Source: Hydrogenovibrio sp. 3SP14C1
Lineage (GTDB): Bacteria; Pseudomonadota; Gammaproteobacteria; Thiomicrospirales; Thiomicrospiraceae
NCBI RefSeq assembly: GCF_029625905.1
Contig: NZ_JARTLM010000011.1
Span: 1 to 64,000, forward strand
Reading direction: 5' to 3'
DNA length: 64,000 bases
Shown: in pieces, positions 37,701-46,459 of the stretch
Position numbering within the stretch: the first letter of the stretch is position 1
Layout: every line of letters starts with the position of its first letter
The notes under the pieces: generated by a model
What the model was told of the DNA's origin: nothing
Seen by the model: only the letters and a program-made list of their open reading frames with translations
Database searches by the model: none
Program-made: the position numbers and the translations under genes

Positions 37701-38623
37701 GGTCTGAAACCAGTTATCGTATGCAAGCTCTAAGAGATAATGAAGTTTGTGCTAAGCAAGAGTTTGATGCCATTGAGCAAGATGATAATACTCATATTAA
37801 CCCTGTCGTGACTTTTGATCAGAATGAAGACATTACCGCTGGCTTTTCACGTCAAGATCGTCCGAAAGTGGCTGTTTTACGTGAGCAAGGTGTTAATGGC
37901 CAGCAAGAAATGGCAGCTGCTTTTGACCGTGCTGGCTTTGAAGCGGTTGATGTGCATATGTCTGACGTTCTTTCTGGTGAAGTCTCATTTGAAGATTATC
38001 GAGGGCTAGTGGCTTGCGGTGGGTTCTCTTATGGAGATGTGCTGGGCGCTGGACGTGGCTGGGCAAATTCCATTCTGTTTAATGAAACCGCTCGTCAAAC
38101 TTTTGAAAGCTTTTTTAATCGCGAAGATACCTTCTCATTAGGGGTGTGTAATGGCTGTCAGATGCTGTCAAACCTAAAAGAGATTATCCCTGGTGCAGAA
38201 AGCTGGCCAAAATTTGTTCGAAACCAGTCTGAGCAATTTGAAGCTCGTTTTTCTCTGGTTGAGATTCAAGAATCTCCTTCTATTCTTTTAAAAGGAATGG
38301 CAGGCACGCGCATCCCTGTTGCCGTTGCACATGGTGAAGGGCGTATGGATTTTGGTCAGCGTTCTGCGCAGGATGTTGATGGCCTAGTTGGGGTTCGTTA
38401 TGTCGATTCGACTGGCAACCCAACCGAAGCGTATCCGTTTAATCCAAATGGTTCAGAAGAAGGCATGACTGGATTAACGACTACGGATGGTCGTGTAACC
38501 ATTATGATGCCGCACCCGGAGCGTGTATTTAGAACCGTTCAGAACTCATGGCATCCAGATAATTGGTTAGAAGACGCGCCTTGGATGCGTCTATTCCGTA
38601 ATGCCCGTAAATGGGTTGGTTAA
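34745..38623 (+). CDS. purL: Phosphoribosylformylglycinamidine synthase
   Basis: The 1292-residue single-chain enzyme makes FGAM from FGAR, glutamine and ATP in purine synthesis. It has the FGAM synthase domains ([32 protein letters not shown]) and a C-terminal glutamine amidotransferase with the catalytic Cys in [10 protein letters not shown] (about 1134). Length matches E. coli PurL (1295). Its own ATG has AAGGAA upstream. A CCAGGCCTGG palindrome lies inside at 37689-37700. Confidence 0.97.
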   Translation: MQIIWGNSAHSEYRLNQLLNKLSKIGRISSLQSQFIYAVELNEEAQSLSSSDLMKLGMLLNDTENDLASELNETACIVTPRLGTISPWASKATDITHTCGIETIHRVERGVVYFLEGVAAEDRAAMEALLFDRMVEQVFHSLDDLKRLFSHQSPKPYQTVDVLNGGAEALSKANSEMGLALSEDEIDYLVSAFKKLERNPVDAELMMFAQANSEHCRHKIFNADWTIDGVDKPISLFGMIRNTYQKNPQGVLSAYSDNAAVVEGSKATRFFPNPETRQYQYSEENVHFQIKVETHNHPTAISPWSGAATGSGGEIRDEGATGRGSKPKAGLTGFTVSNLNIPGFKQPWEAVYGKPSRIVSPLEIMIEGPLGAAGFNNEFGRPAINGYFRTYENALITHDGEEVRGYHKPIMLAGGLGSIREQHIQKNEIPVGAKLVVLGGPAMLIGLGGGAASSVDSGAGSETLDFASVQRENPEMERRAQEVIDRCTYLGDHSPIASIHDVGAGGLSNAFPELVNDAGRGGKFQLRDVPNDEPGMSPMEIWCNESQERYVIAIYPDQIEQFEAICQRERCLYAIVGEATQEQELVVNDTVFDNNPVDMPLNVLLGKPPKMHRTVESRLIPQPGFEPAVLDFNDVTERLLKLPTIASKNFLITIGDRSITGMVTRDQMVGPWQVPVANAGVTCSDYKGYTGEAMATGERPPVALINPKASARLSIAEAITNIACAKIEKMSDIKISANWMAAAGHPGEDSALYDAVETVGMELCPALGIAVPVGKDSMSMKTVWQEGDQSKSVTSPVSLNITTFAPVQDVRKTVTPQLRTDLGETELLAIDLSRGQNRLGGSCLAQVYNQVGDVSADLDSAEDLLNLFNLVQALMADDLILAYHDRADGGFLVTLLEMAFAGHCGLTLNTTALGDEAVSALCSEEVGVVVQVKADDKEVVEALLESYQLADAAHWIGSPCDSGQIEVTAHGKCLIKGTRKTYQAWWSETSYRMQALRDNEVCAKQEFDAIEQDDNTHINPVVTFDQNEDITAGFSRQDRPKVAVLREQGVNGQQEMAAAFDRAGFEAVDVHMSDVLSGEVSFEDYRGLVACGGFSYGDVLGAGRGWANSILFNETARQTFESFFNREDTFSLGVCNGCQMLSNLKEIIPGAESWPKFVRNQSEQFEARFSLVEIQESPSILLKGMAGTRIPVAVAHGEGRMDFGQRSAQDVDGLVGVRYVDSTGNPTEAYPFNPNGSEEGMTGLTTTDGRVTIMMPHPERVFRTVQNSWHPDNWLEDAPWMRLFRNARKWVG
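37689..37700. repeat. In-gene copy of the CCAGGCCTGG palindrome
   Basis: ACCAGGCCTGGT inside purL, core 37690-37699, encoding Tyr-Gln-Ala-Trp. It has the same codon phase as the copy in pepP (C|CAG|GCC|TGG). No A/T tracts flank it. Confidence 0.8.
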
Positions 38624-38768
38624 TTTCTAACTTATTGATAAAACAATAAAAGGTTTATTGGTTCTAAAAACAGAGTTAACGTTACTATAAGTGATTTTTA
38701 TAACGTATAAATAAAATTATTTTTGTGATAACTTTAGTTTATTTGACTTTTAATAGGCCTTTCTTTAA

Positions 38769-38777
38769 TGTTATACA
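38769..38777 (+). promoter_or_regulatory. Candidate extended -10 promoter of soxB
   Basis: TG-T-TATACA fits an extended -10 element (TATACA 38772-38777). A TTGACT at 38743-38748 is too far (about 22-23 bases) to be a standard -35. A start near 38784 would give a leader of about 68 bases beginning just before the hairpin at 38796-38818. Confidence 0.45.
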
Positions 38778-38795
38778 ACTTTATTTTTCGACCTT

Positions 38796-38827
38796 GTTTC
38801 AAGTGGAAGGCTTGAAACGGCTTTTTT
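38796..38827 (+). promoter_or_regulatory. Terminator-like hairpin in the soxB leader
   Basis: GTTTCAAG and CTTGAAAC form an 8-base stem around TGGAAGG, followed by GGCTTTTTT. It lies 24 bases before the soxB ATG, between the candidate promoter and the ribosome site (CGGAGTAGGG). It could act as an attenuator or as a 5' stabilising hairpin. Confidence 0.6.
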
Positions 38828-38851
38828 AAATCTCAAACGGAGTAGGGCACT

Positions 38852-40762
38852 ATGTCTTTAAATCGTCGTGAATTTCTTCATGTAATGTCTATGGCTGCAG
38901 CAGCCGGTATGCTACCTGGTACAGCCAGCGCTATGTCTACAAGCCCAGATTATAAAGGTGCACCAGCATCAATGGATATGTATAACTTACCAATGAAAGG
39001 GAAAGTTCGTTTATTACATATCACAGACACACACGCCCAGTTAAAGCCTATCTACTTCCGTGAGCCTAATGTTAACTTAGGAACTGGACCTGCATTTGGT
39101 AAATTACCACATGTTGTCGGGCATAAGTTTTTAAAAGAATTAAACATCAAAGAAAACACGCCTTTAGCGCATGCTTTCACTTACCTAAACTTCCAAGATG
39201 CTTCAGAGCAATACGGTAAAGTTGGTGGGTTTGCTCACCTTAAAACATTACTAGACAAGTTGCGTGAATCGGCTGGTGGTCGTGAAAACACATTGTTAAT
39301 GGATGGTGGTGATCTATGGCACGGTTCAGGGACAGCTCTTTGGACACGTGGTGCAGACATGGTTGAAGCGTCAAACCTAATTGGTGTTGATGTGATGACG
39401 GGTCACTGGGAGTTCACTTATAAAGAAAACGAAGTCTTAACAAACCTAAATAACTTCAAAGGTGAATTCTTAGCACAGAACATTCGTGTTAAGGAAGACT
39501 CGTTATTCGGCGATTCTTACCGTGATATGGTTGATCGCCATAACGGTACTGGGTTATATGATGAAGATGAAGGGCGTGCATTTAAGCCTTACACTATCAA
39601 AATCATCAATGGTGAGCGTGTCGCGATTGTTGGTCAGGCTTTCCCTCGTACTGCGAATGCTAATCCGCAATCTAACTTCCCAGACTGGTCATTCGGTCTT
39701 CGTGAAGCTGCCTTACAAGAAACTGTAAACGAAATTCGTGAAACGAAAAAAGTTGCAGCTGTTGTAATGATCTCTCATAACGGTATGGATGTTGACTTGA
39801 AGATGGCTTCACGTGTCAATGGTATTGATGCAATCTTCGGTGGTCATACACATGATGGTGTTCCAAAAACAACGCCAGTTAAAACGCCGGAAGGTGGTGT
39901 TTGTCACGTAACAAACGCAGGTTCTAACGGTAAGTTCGTTGGTTGTATGGATTTAGATATCCAAAACGGTAAGCTACGTGGTGTAAATTACAGCTTGCTT
40001 CCTGTTTTCTCTAACGTTTTACCGGCAGACGAAACAGTTCAAACATTCATCGATCACCTATATACAAAAGTGTATGACAAGTCTATCGTTGAGTCTCGTG
40101 ATCCTTCACGTGCATATAACAAAGACCGCCTAGGTAAAACATATGGCGAAATCTTAAACGAAGAACTAGCGGTTGCAGAAGATACTTTGTATCGTCGTGG
40201 TAACTTCATGGGAACTTGGGATCAGATTATCGTAAACTCCTTACGTGAAGAGCACGATGCGCAAATCGCGATGTCAGCTGGTGTACGCTGGGGGACTTCT
40301 GTTCTAGCAGGTGAAACAATCACTATGGAACGTGTCATGGATGAAACATCAATGACGTATGGTGAAACGTATAAGTCTGAAGTGACTGGTGCTCAAATGA
40401 AAGATATCCTAGAAGGTATCTGTGAAAACCTATTCCAAAAAGATCCATACCTACAATCAGGTGGTGATATGGTTCGTTTAGGTGGGATGGACTACACTTG
40501 TGAGCCAAACGCTACATTAGGGAACCGTATCTCTGATATGCGTTTCGATGATGGTACGCCACTTGAAGCAAACAAAACTTATAGTGTTGCTGGTTGGGCG
40601 CAGGTTGAGTCTGTTGGTGATGGTCGACTAATGTGGGATGTTGCTGCAGATTACCTACGTAACCACAAAAACGACATGAAGCTTAAGAAAGTAAACCATC
40701 CTAAGCTGAAAGGTGTTAAAAACAACCCAGGTATCGAAGATTACCCAGGTGAAATGGCTTAA
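38852..40762 (+). CDS. soxB: Thiosulfohydrolase SoxB
   Basis: The 636-residue periplasmic dimanganese enzyme hydrolyses sulfate from sulfur-bound SoxYZ during thiosulfate oxidation. It has a twin-arginine signal (NRREFLHV, residues 4-11), metal ligands in ITDTHAQ (57-63), MDGGDLWHGSGT (150-161), TGHWEF (183-188) and GGHTHDG, and a C-terminal 5'-nucleotidase domain. No other sox genes are adjacent, which fits the scattered sox loci of Hydrogenovibrio and relatives. Codon use looks more biased than in neighbouring genes (many CTA and AAC codons), suggesting high expression. Confidence 0.96.
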   Translation: MSLNRREFLHVMSMAAAAGMLPGTASAMSTSPDYKGAPASMDMYNLPMKGKVRLLHITDTHAQLKPIYFREPNVNLGTGPAFGKLPHVVGHKFLKELNIKENTPLAHAFTYLNFQDASEQYGKVGGFAHLKTLLDKLRESAGGRENTLLMDGGDLWHGSGTALWTRGADMVEASNLIGVDVMTGHWEFTYKENEVLTNLNNFKGEFLAQNIRVKEDSLFGDSYRDMVDRHNGTGLYDEDEGRAFKPYTIKIINGERVAIVGQAFPRTANANPQSNFPDWSFGLREAALQETVNEIRETKKVAAVVMISHNGMDVDLKMASRVNGIDAIFGGHTHDGVPKTTPVKTPEGGVCHVTNAGSNGKFVGCMDLDIQNGKLRGVNYSLLPVFSNVLPADETVQTFIDHLYTKVYDKSIVESRDPSRAYNKDRLGKTYGEILNEELAVAEDTLYRRGNFMGTWDQIIVNSLREEHDAQIAMSAGVRWGTSVLAGETITMERVMDETSMTYGETYKSEVTGAQMKDILEGICENLFQKDPYLQSGGDMVRLGGMDYTCEPNATLGNRISDMRFDDGTPLEANKTYSVAGWAQVESVGDGRLMWDVAADYLRNHKNDMKLKKVNHPKLKGVKNNPGIEDYPGEMA

Positions 40763-40783
40763 TCTTTAAGATTAATCATTAAT

Positions 40784-40811
40784 AAAAAGCCCGCCTTGTG
40801 CGGGCTTTTTT
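40784..40811 (+). terminator. Terminator of soxB
   Basis: AAAAAGCCCG and CGGGCTTTTTT pair around CCTTGTG, 21 bases past the soxB stop. It is a standard hairpin without the CCAGGCCTGG core. Confidence 0.92.
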
Positions 40812-40836
40812 ATTGCCTAATTATTTTTATTGGGCA

Positions 40837-40865
40837 TAAAAAAACCACCAGGCCTGGTGGTTTTT
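40837..40865. terminator. Palindromic terminator with CCAGGCCTGG core
   Basis: AAACCACCAGG pairs with CCTGGTGGTTT, core 40848-40857, with A8 before and T5 after. It is 18 bases past the lon stop on the minus strand, where the T-run is longest, so it mainly serves lon; soxB already has its own terminator. Confidence 0.9.
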
Positions 40866-40883
40866 GATTAAAGCGATTGAGTG

Positions 40884-43520
40884 TTACTGAGAGATTTCTT
40901 CTGTCTTCTTTTCTATATCTTTAGTTGGTGCTTTGCTTAAATAGGTTTTTAAAGCACTTGATTTACTGCGAATATGAAAAGTCAGTTTTGCAACATCGTC
41001 AAAGTGTTTTGCAAAGTGAAGTGTCATGCCTTCTTTTAAGTAATCTGGCAATTCATCATAATCTTTACGATTCTCATCCGGCAAAATCAGCTCCTTAATC
41101 CCTACACGTCTTGCCGCAATCACTTTTTCACGAATTCCACCCACAGGTAATACCTGTCCGGTTAGACTGAGTTCTCCGGTCATGGCTAAAGGCTTTTTAA
41201 TCGCTTCATTACGCGCCAGTGACAGTAATGCTGTTGCCATCGTGACACCCGCACTGGGACCATCTTTTGGGGTAGCGCCATCGGGTACATGCAGATGAAC
41301 AAAAGCTTTATCAAAAAACTCGGGGTCTGCTTTATATTTATCCAAAGTTGAAGCGATATAGCTGTAAGCGATGCTGGCAGACTCTTGCATGACATCACCT
41401 AGTTGGCCAGATAACTTGAACCCTCTGTTCAAGGTGTGAACTCGGCTGGCTTCAATTGTGAGCGTCGCACCCCCCATAGAAGTCCAGGCCAAGCCAGTGA
41501 CCGTTCCCATTTGCTGATTGGTTTTTTCAGGGGTAAACCTTGGTTGCCCCAGCATGTCTTCCAAGTCATTGACGTGCAATGTGGTTTGTTCCAAGTCTCC
41601 GTTGACGAACTTAATCGCCAGTTTACGAATCAGTTTGGCCAATTGTTTTTTCAGGTTTCGAACGCCTGCCTCACGAGCATAGCCTTCGATTACGTGGCGA
41701 ATCGTCGCAGGAGTGATTTGAATTTGCTTTTTATTTAATCCAGCATCTTCTAATAAAGACGGCCATAAATGATGTTTGGCAATCTGAATTTTCTCTTCAG
41801 TGATGTAACCAGATAGGCGAATCACTTCCATTCGATCCAGTAAGGGGCCCGGAATGCTGTCTAACGTATTCGCCGTACAGACGAACAGCGTTTTAGATAA
41901 ATCAAAACGCAGATCCATATAATGATCCATAAACTCTGAATTTTGTTCAGGGTCAAGTACTTCCAATAACGCAGAAGCAGGATCCCCCTGGTAGGAAGAG
42001 CCAATCTTATCGATTTCATCCAACATGATCACCGGGTTGGCTGTTTCACAATCTTTTAATGCTTGTACAAATTTACCCGGCATGGCACCAATGTAAGTAC
42101 GACGATGTCCTTTGATTTCTGCTTCGTCACGCATTCCGCCAACCGAAAAACGATAAAATTTACGACCCAGCGTATCGGCAATTGATCGGCCGATGGACGT
42201 TTTCCCGACACCAGGAGGGCCGACCAAGCAGATAATGGAACCCGAAATTTCACCTTTTAAAGCACCCACGGCTAAAAACTCCAGGATGCGATCTTTAACA
42301 TCCCCTAGACCATCATGGCCTTTATTGAGAATTTTTCGAGCACGACCGAGATCTAGTTTGTCGTCGCTATATTTTCCCCAAGGTAATTGTGTTAACCAGT
42401 CCAGCCAGTTACGAGCCACACCATATTCAGGAGACTGAGGGTCAAGCATATTGATTTTTCCCAGCTCTTCTTCTGCTTTTTTGGTTGCTTCTTCTGACAA
42501 CTCTAGTTTGTCTAGACGTTCCTGGAATAAATCAGCATCTGCTGTACGGTCATCTTTGACCATGCCCAATTCTTTTTGAATTTCTTTAAGCTGTTGGTGT
42601 AGGAAGAACTCTCTTTGTTGTTGACTCAGATTTTCTTCCACGCGTTCACGAATATTAAATTGAAGTTTGGTGACCTCAATTTCATGTTTGAATAAAGAGA
42701 GTACCTTTTCCAAGCGTTCACTTAAATCCAACGTATCTAATAAATTCTGTAATTTTTCATTACTGGCTGCCGTTAAACTGGCAGCAAAATCAGCTAAGTG
42801 CTGAGAGTCAGATGCGCTATATCGGTTTAAGAAATACTTCAGTTCTTCGCTATAAAGTGGGTTAAGCGGAAGCAGTTCTTTAAAGGCATTCATGATGGCC
42901 AGGCCATAAGCCTTGAACTCTTTTGGGCTTCCATTGCGTATGTCGTTTGGATAATTGACTCTCGCACGAAAAGGCGCTGAGCTACTGAGCCAGTCGGTGA
43001 TTTGAAAACGACATACCCCTTCAGCAATCAACTGAATATAATCTTCTTTAATTTTGGGCTCGTGGATACGAATTAAAGTACCAGTTTTAGAAAAGTCTTT
43101 TGGCTTGGCTTTGTGGTGGTCTTCTACCTCTACGTAAATAATCCCGATATAATGGATTTTTTCATCAATTACTTTCTGGATTGTTTTTGACCACGACTCT
43201 TTGTCCAAGATAATTGGCAATGTCTGACCCGGAAAAAAAGGACGTTCTTTAACCGGTAACAGATATAACGAATCCGGTTTAGAGCTATTTGCCGTCACCA
43301 GTTGAGTCATGGTTGAATCCGTGTCAGTGTGATCGTTGGCAATATGCTCGCCATCAAGCGCTTCATTTTGTTGATCTGATTCAGCCATTTCAAACTCAGA
43401 GGTATTGTCTACAAACTCATTAAATTCGATTTCTTCTTCATTCATTAAATCGTCCATTTCAGTTTCAAGTTCTTGAATTTCTACGGTTTCTAAATCATTT
43501 GAGTCATTGCGGTGTGTCAT
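40884..43520 (-). CDS. lon: ATP-dependent Lon protease with acidic N-terminal extension
   Basis: The 878-residue protease has a LON substrate-binding domain (from ~84, LYLLPVKERPFFPGQ), an AAA+ module (Walker A GPPGVGKTS, Walker B VIMLDEIDKI) and the Ser-Lys dyad domain (S756 in DGPSAGVT, K799 in REKVIAA). E. coli Lon has 784 residues; the extra length is mainly an N-terminal Asp/Glu-rich segment of about 80 residues not present in standard Lon. Lon degrades misfolded and regulatory proteins. A sigma-32 promoter lies upstream. Confidence 0.95.
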   Translation of the reverse strand: MTHRNDSNDLETVEIQELETEMDDLMNEEEIEFNEFVDNTSEFEMAESDQQNEALDGEHIANDHTDTDSTMTQLVTANSSKPDSLYLLPVKERPFFPGQTLPIILDKESWSKTIQKVIDEKIHYIGIIYVEVEDHHKAKPKDFSKTGTLIRIHEPKIKEDYIQLIAEGVCRFQITDWLSSSAPFRARVNYPNDIRNGSPKEFKAYGLAIMNAFKELLPLNPLYSEELKYFLNRYSASDSQHLADFAASLTAASNEKLQNLLDTLDLSERLEKVLSLFKHEIEVTKLQFNIRERVEENLSQQQREFFLHQQLKEIQKELGMVKDDRTADADLFQERLDKLELSEEATKKAEEELGKINMLDPQSPEYGVARNWLDWLTQLPWGKYSDDKLDLGRARKILNKGHDGLGDVKDRILEFLAVGALKGEISGSIICLVGPPGVGKTSIGRSIADTLGRKFYRFSVGGMRDEAEIKGHRRTYIGAMPGKFVQALKDCETANPVIMLDEIDKIGSSYQGDPASALLEVLDPEQNSEFMDHYMDLRFDLSKTLFVCTANTLDSIPGPLLDRMEVIRLSGYITEEKIQIAKHHLWPSLLEDAGLNKKQIQITPATIRHVIEGYAREAGVRNLKKQLAKLIRKLAIKFVNGDLEQTTLHVNDLEDMLGQPRFTPEKTNQQMGTVTGLAWTSMGGATLTIEASRVHTLNRGFKLSGQLGDVMQESASIAYSYIASTLDKYKADPEFFDKAFVHLHVPDGATPKDGPSAGVTMATALLSLARNEAIKKPLAMTGELSLTGQVLPVGGIREKVIAARRVGIKELILPDENRKDYDELPDYLKEGMTLHFAKHFDDVAKLTFHIRSKSSALKTYLSKAPTKDIEKKTEEISQ

Positions 43521-43550
43521 GTATAGAGTCTTTTTTAATTCAATGTGTTT

Positions 43551-43579
43551 TTAATGGGGGAGAAAGCTGTAAATTCAAG
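43551..43579 (-). promoter_or_regulatory. Sigma-32 (heat shock) promoter of lon
   Basis: On the minus strand CTTGAA (43579-43574), a 14-base spacer and CCCCATTAA (43559-43551) match the RpoH consensus closely. The -10 ends 30 bases before the lon ATG, so transcription would start near 43544. Heat-shock control of lon is well established in gammaproteobacteria. Confidence 0.85.
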
Positions 43580-43720
43580 GGAAAAATGTGATAATTTTTG
43601 AAAAAATCCCCGTAAATTTTAGCGTAGCAAAAAACGGCTTTGGTTCTTTGTTTTCTTGTTATGCAGTATGATATGCACAATTAAGTAAAAACAGCTGAAG
43701 AAAAGAAGGTAAAAAGAACC

Positions 43721-44266
43721 ATGAAAGAGATCAAAATAGGATTTGTCACCGTTTCTGACCGAGCAAGCCGTGGAGAGTATGAAGACCTAGGGGGTCCGGC
43801 AATGCAAGAATGGATTTCAAAAGCACTGACCTCGAAATGGACACCTGTTGCAAAAGTGATTGAAGACGAGCAATCCTTAATTGAAACAACCTTGAAAGAA
43901 TTGGCGGATGAAGAGCAGTGTGATTTGATTTTAACCACGGGTGGAACAGGACCTGCCAAGCGTGATGTGACCCCGGAAGCAACCGCTGAAGTGTGCGATA
44001 AAATTCTTGATGGGTTCGCAGAACAAATGAGAGCGGTTTCTTTGCAATATGTGCCGACAGCCATCTTGTCACGACAAATCGCTGGGACACGGGGTGCCTG
44101 TTTGATTATTAATTTACCAGGTAAACCATCTGCCATTAGTGAGTGTTTAGAAGCGGTATTCCCTGCGGTGCCATATTGCATTGATTTAATTGAAGGGGCT
44201 TATTTGGAAACCGATGACAGTTTTGTTAAAGCTTTCCGTCCAAAACACGCTAAAAAACCAAATTAA
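43721..44266 (+). CDS. mogA: Molybdopterin adenylyltransferase
   Basis: The 181-residue enzyme adenylylates molybdopterin before molybdenum insertion. Motifs include TVSDRASRGEYEDLGGPAM, LTTGGTGPAKRDVTPEAT (about 70-87) and GTRGACLIINLPGKPSA. Length fits MogA (about 195 in E. coli) rather than MoaB. It is divergent from lon and followed by prmB after 42 bases, possibly in one unit. Molybdoenzymes themselves are not in the window. Confidence 0.93.
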   Translation: MKEIKIGFVTVSDRASRGEYEDLGGPAMQEWISKALTSKWTPVAKVIEDEQSLIETTLKELADEEQCDLILTTGGTGPAKRDVTPEATAEVCDKILDGFAEQMRAVSLQYVPTAILSRQIAGTRGACLIINLPGKPSAISECLEAVFPAVPYCIDLIEGAYLETDDSFVKAFRPKHAKKPN

Positions 44267-44308
44267 ATTTACCCAATAGATGTCTAAACGCTAAAAAGAG
44301 AGAACAGC

Positions 44309-45241
44309 ATGACAAATTTTAATTATCAATATGAACACTTGGAAACAGTGAGTGACTTTGTCAGATGGGGAGGAACCTTGTTTCAAAAAGCTGGACTTTC
44401 TTTTGGCCATGGGACAGACAATGCTTTTGATGACGCTAGAGTGTTGGTTTTTTATGCTTTGAGGCTGCCATGGGATATTCCAGAAACGTACCTACTGTCT
44501 CGTTTGACGATTACGGAAAAACGAGAGGTAACAGATTTATTCCGTCAGCGAGTTGAAAGTCGCAAGCCGACTCCGTATTTAACCGGTGAAGCTTGGTTTG
44601 CAGGGATTAAATTTAAAGTTTCTGAAGCGACGTTGGTGCCGCGCTCTCCGATTGCTGAATTGATAGATATGGAATACCGTCCTTGGGTAGAGCCTGAGTC
44701 GGTTCATCGTATTTTGGATCTTTGTACTGGCAGTGGTTGTATTGGGTTGGCCAGTTTACAAGCTTGTCCGAATGCGACGGTTGATTTAGTTGATATTTCT
44801 CCTGAAGCCCTTGAAGTGGCGCAACAAAATATCGATATGTATCATTTAAATGAAGTGGCGACCGCGATTCAGTCAGATTTGTTTTCAGCTTTAAAGGGGC
44901 GAAAATATGACCTAATTGTCTCAAATCCCCCTTATGTTGATGCAATTGAAATGGATGCCTTGCCAGAAGAATTTCAACAGGAGCCTCGTTTAGGTCTGGA
45001 AGCCGGTCAAGATGGATTGGATTTAGTTCGCCAAATTCTTGCCGAAGCAGCAGCGCATTTAACGGATGACGGTGCTTTGATTGTGGAAGTGGGTGTGTCT
45101 CAATTTTATTTAGAGCAAGCCTATCCGGAACTTCCTTTTTATTGGTTTGATTTTGAACATGGCGGCGAAGGAGTTTTTGCGATTCAAAAATCTGAGTTAG
45201 ACGTTTTTCAAGATATTTTAAATCAGCGGGTACGCCCTTAA
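44309..45241 (+). CDS. prmB: 50S ribosomal protein L3 glutamine methyltransferase
   Basis: The 310-residue SAM-dependent enzyme methylates a glutamine of ribosomal protein L3. It has the SAM motif ILDLCTGSGCIGLA and the catalytic NPPY motif in IVSNPPYVDAIEM. The sequence EMDALPEEFQQEPRLGLEAGQDGLD is cut here to its key parts: the PEEFQ.EP segment separates PrmB from PrmC, which acts on release factors. ATG with AGAGAGAA upstream. Confidence 0.93.
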   Translation: MTNFNYQYEHLETVSDFVRWGGTLFQKAGLSFGHGTDNAFDDARVLVFYALRLPWDIPETYLLSRLTITEKREVTDLFRQRVESRKPTPYLTGEAWFAGIKFKVSEATLVPRSPIAELIDMEYRPWVEPESVHRILDLCTGSGCIGLASLQACPNATVDLVDISPEALEVAQQNIDMYHLNEVATAIQSDLFSALKGRKYDLIVSNPPYVDAIEMDALPEEFQQEPRLGLEAGQDGLDLVRQILAEAAAHLTDDGALIVEVGVSQFYLEQAYPELPFYWFDFEHGGEGVFAIQKSELDVFQDILNQRVRP

Positions 45242-45355
45242 AAGGCGCATCACTTATTCAAACCAACTAAAAATAATTCAAATTGGTTAATTATTTGCTT
45301 AAGAAGTCTTATTAGAAAACTGTTGTCAAAAAAACGCTAATTTTAAGGAAGACAA

Positions 45356-46309
45356 ATGAAGAAACGGTTTAGCTTTATCGTGACTCTATTGGTCGCTCTG
45401 CCTCTTTATTCTGTAAATAATATGGCCGCGCCACTGATTGACCTTGGTGCTGAAGCAAAAAAACAAGAACAAAAATCGGCAACCACCAGTCCTGTAGCCA
45501 AAGAAAAAGATCAAACTACAAAGGTGGCGGATCATCAGAAAAAAGCTGAAGAAAAGCCCAAAGCTAAGCCGAAACCGAAAAAACCACCTCATTGGGGATA
45601 CTTCGAAAAAGAAGGGCCTAGGTATTGGGGGGAACTTGCACCTGAGTTTGCAACCTGTAAAACGGGTAAAAACCAATCTCCTATTAATTTAAAACCCCAA
45701 AAATCGGTTGGAACCACGAGTTTGCCTGGATTTGATGTGTATTATCGTGAAACGGCATTAAAGCTAGTGAATAATGGTCATACGTTGCAAGTAAATATCC
45801 CGTTAGGCAGCTATATTAAAATTAACGGTCATCGATATGAATTGTTGCAATACCACTTCCATACGCCTTCTGAGCATCAGAGAGACGGATTTAATTATCC
45901 AATGGAAATGCATTTGGTACACAAGGATGGGGATGGAAATATTGCTGTAATTGCCATTTTATTCAAGGAAGGAGCAAAGAATAAGGCCTTAGCCGAATTG
46001 ATGCCTTATTTGCCAACGCGTTTAAAGAAACAAGAAATTCATGAATTCGTTAAGATTCATCCAGCAAAATTTTTTCCGGCAGATAAAAAGTTTTATAAAT
46101 ACAGTGGTTCTTTGACCACGCCACCTTGTTCAGAAGGGGTTTACTGGATGGTGTTTAAGCAGCCAATTCAAGCATCGGTGACTCAATTAGAAAAAATGCA
46201 CGAGTACTTAGGGTCTAATGCTCGCCCTGTTCAAAATTTAAATGCTCGAACACTTCTGAAATCTTGGCCGGATCGTAATCAAGAAAACCCGGTTTATGAG
46301 CTTTATTAG
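45356..46309 (+). CDS. Secreted alpha-carbonic anhydrase
   Basis: The 317-residue zinc enzyme interconverts CO2 and bicarbonate. It has a signal peptide (1-24), a Lys/Pro/Ala-rich low-complexity linker (about 35-78) and an alpha-type catalytic domain from HWGYFEKEG (79 on) with zinc ligands H167 and H169 (YHFHTPSEH) and H186 (EMHLVHKD). Cysteines at 101 and in TPPCSEG probably form a disulfide. It likely acts in the periplasm or cell envelope, supplying inorganic carbon for autotrophy. A palindromic terminator follows. Confidence 0.95.
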   Translation: MKKRFSFIVTLLVALPLYSVNNMAAPLIDLGAEAKKQEQKSATTSPVAKEKDQTTKVADHQKKAEEKPKAKPKPKKPPHWGYFEKEGPRYWGELAPEFATCKTGKNQSPINLKPQKSVGTTSLPGFDVYYRETALKLVNNGHTLQVNIPLGSYIKINGHRYELLQYHFHTPSEHQRDGFNYPMEMHLVHKDGDGNIAVIAILFKEGAKNKALAELMPYLPTRLKKQEIHEFVKIHPAKFFPADKKFYKYSGSLTTPPCSEGVYWMVFKQPIQASVTQLEKMHEYLGSNARPVQNLNARTLLKSWPDRNQENPVYELY

Positions 46310-46354
46310 CCGATAAAGCGAACTTCTTTTTAGAAGTAACTTTGAAGACTATTC

Positions 46355-46379
46355 AAAATGGCCAGGCCTGGCCGTTTTT
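46355..46379. terminator. Palindromic terminator with CCAGGCCTGG core
   Basis: AAAATGGCCAGG pairs with CCTGGCCGTTTTT, core 46362-46371. It follows the carbonic anhydrase gene and precedes the DUF748 gene on the same strand. Confidence 0.9.
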
Positions 46380-46459
46380 AGTATGTTTTACCGCCTATGG
46401 CATTTAAAATCTTTCTGTTACAATGAATTAATCTCATTATTTGAAGAGCTGAAAGACGC

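Noticed and set aside
43681..44181. A 166-codon frame opposite mogA
   Set aside because: Antisense to a well-supported gene, with composition expected of a shadow frame.
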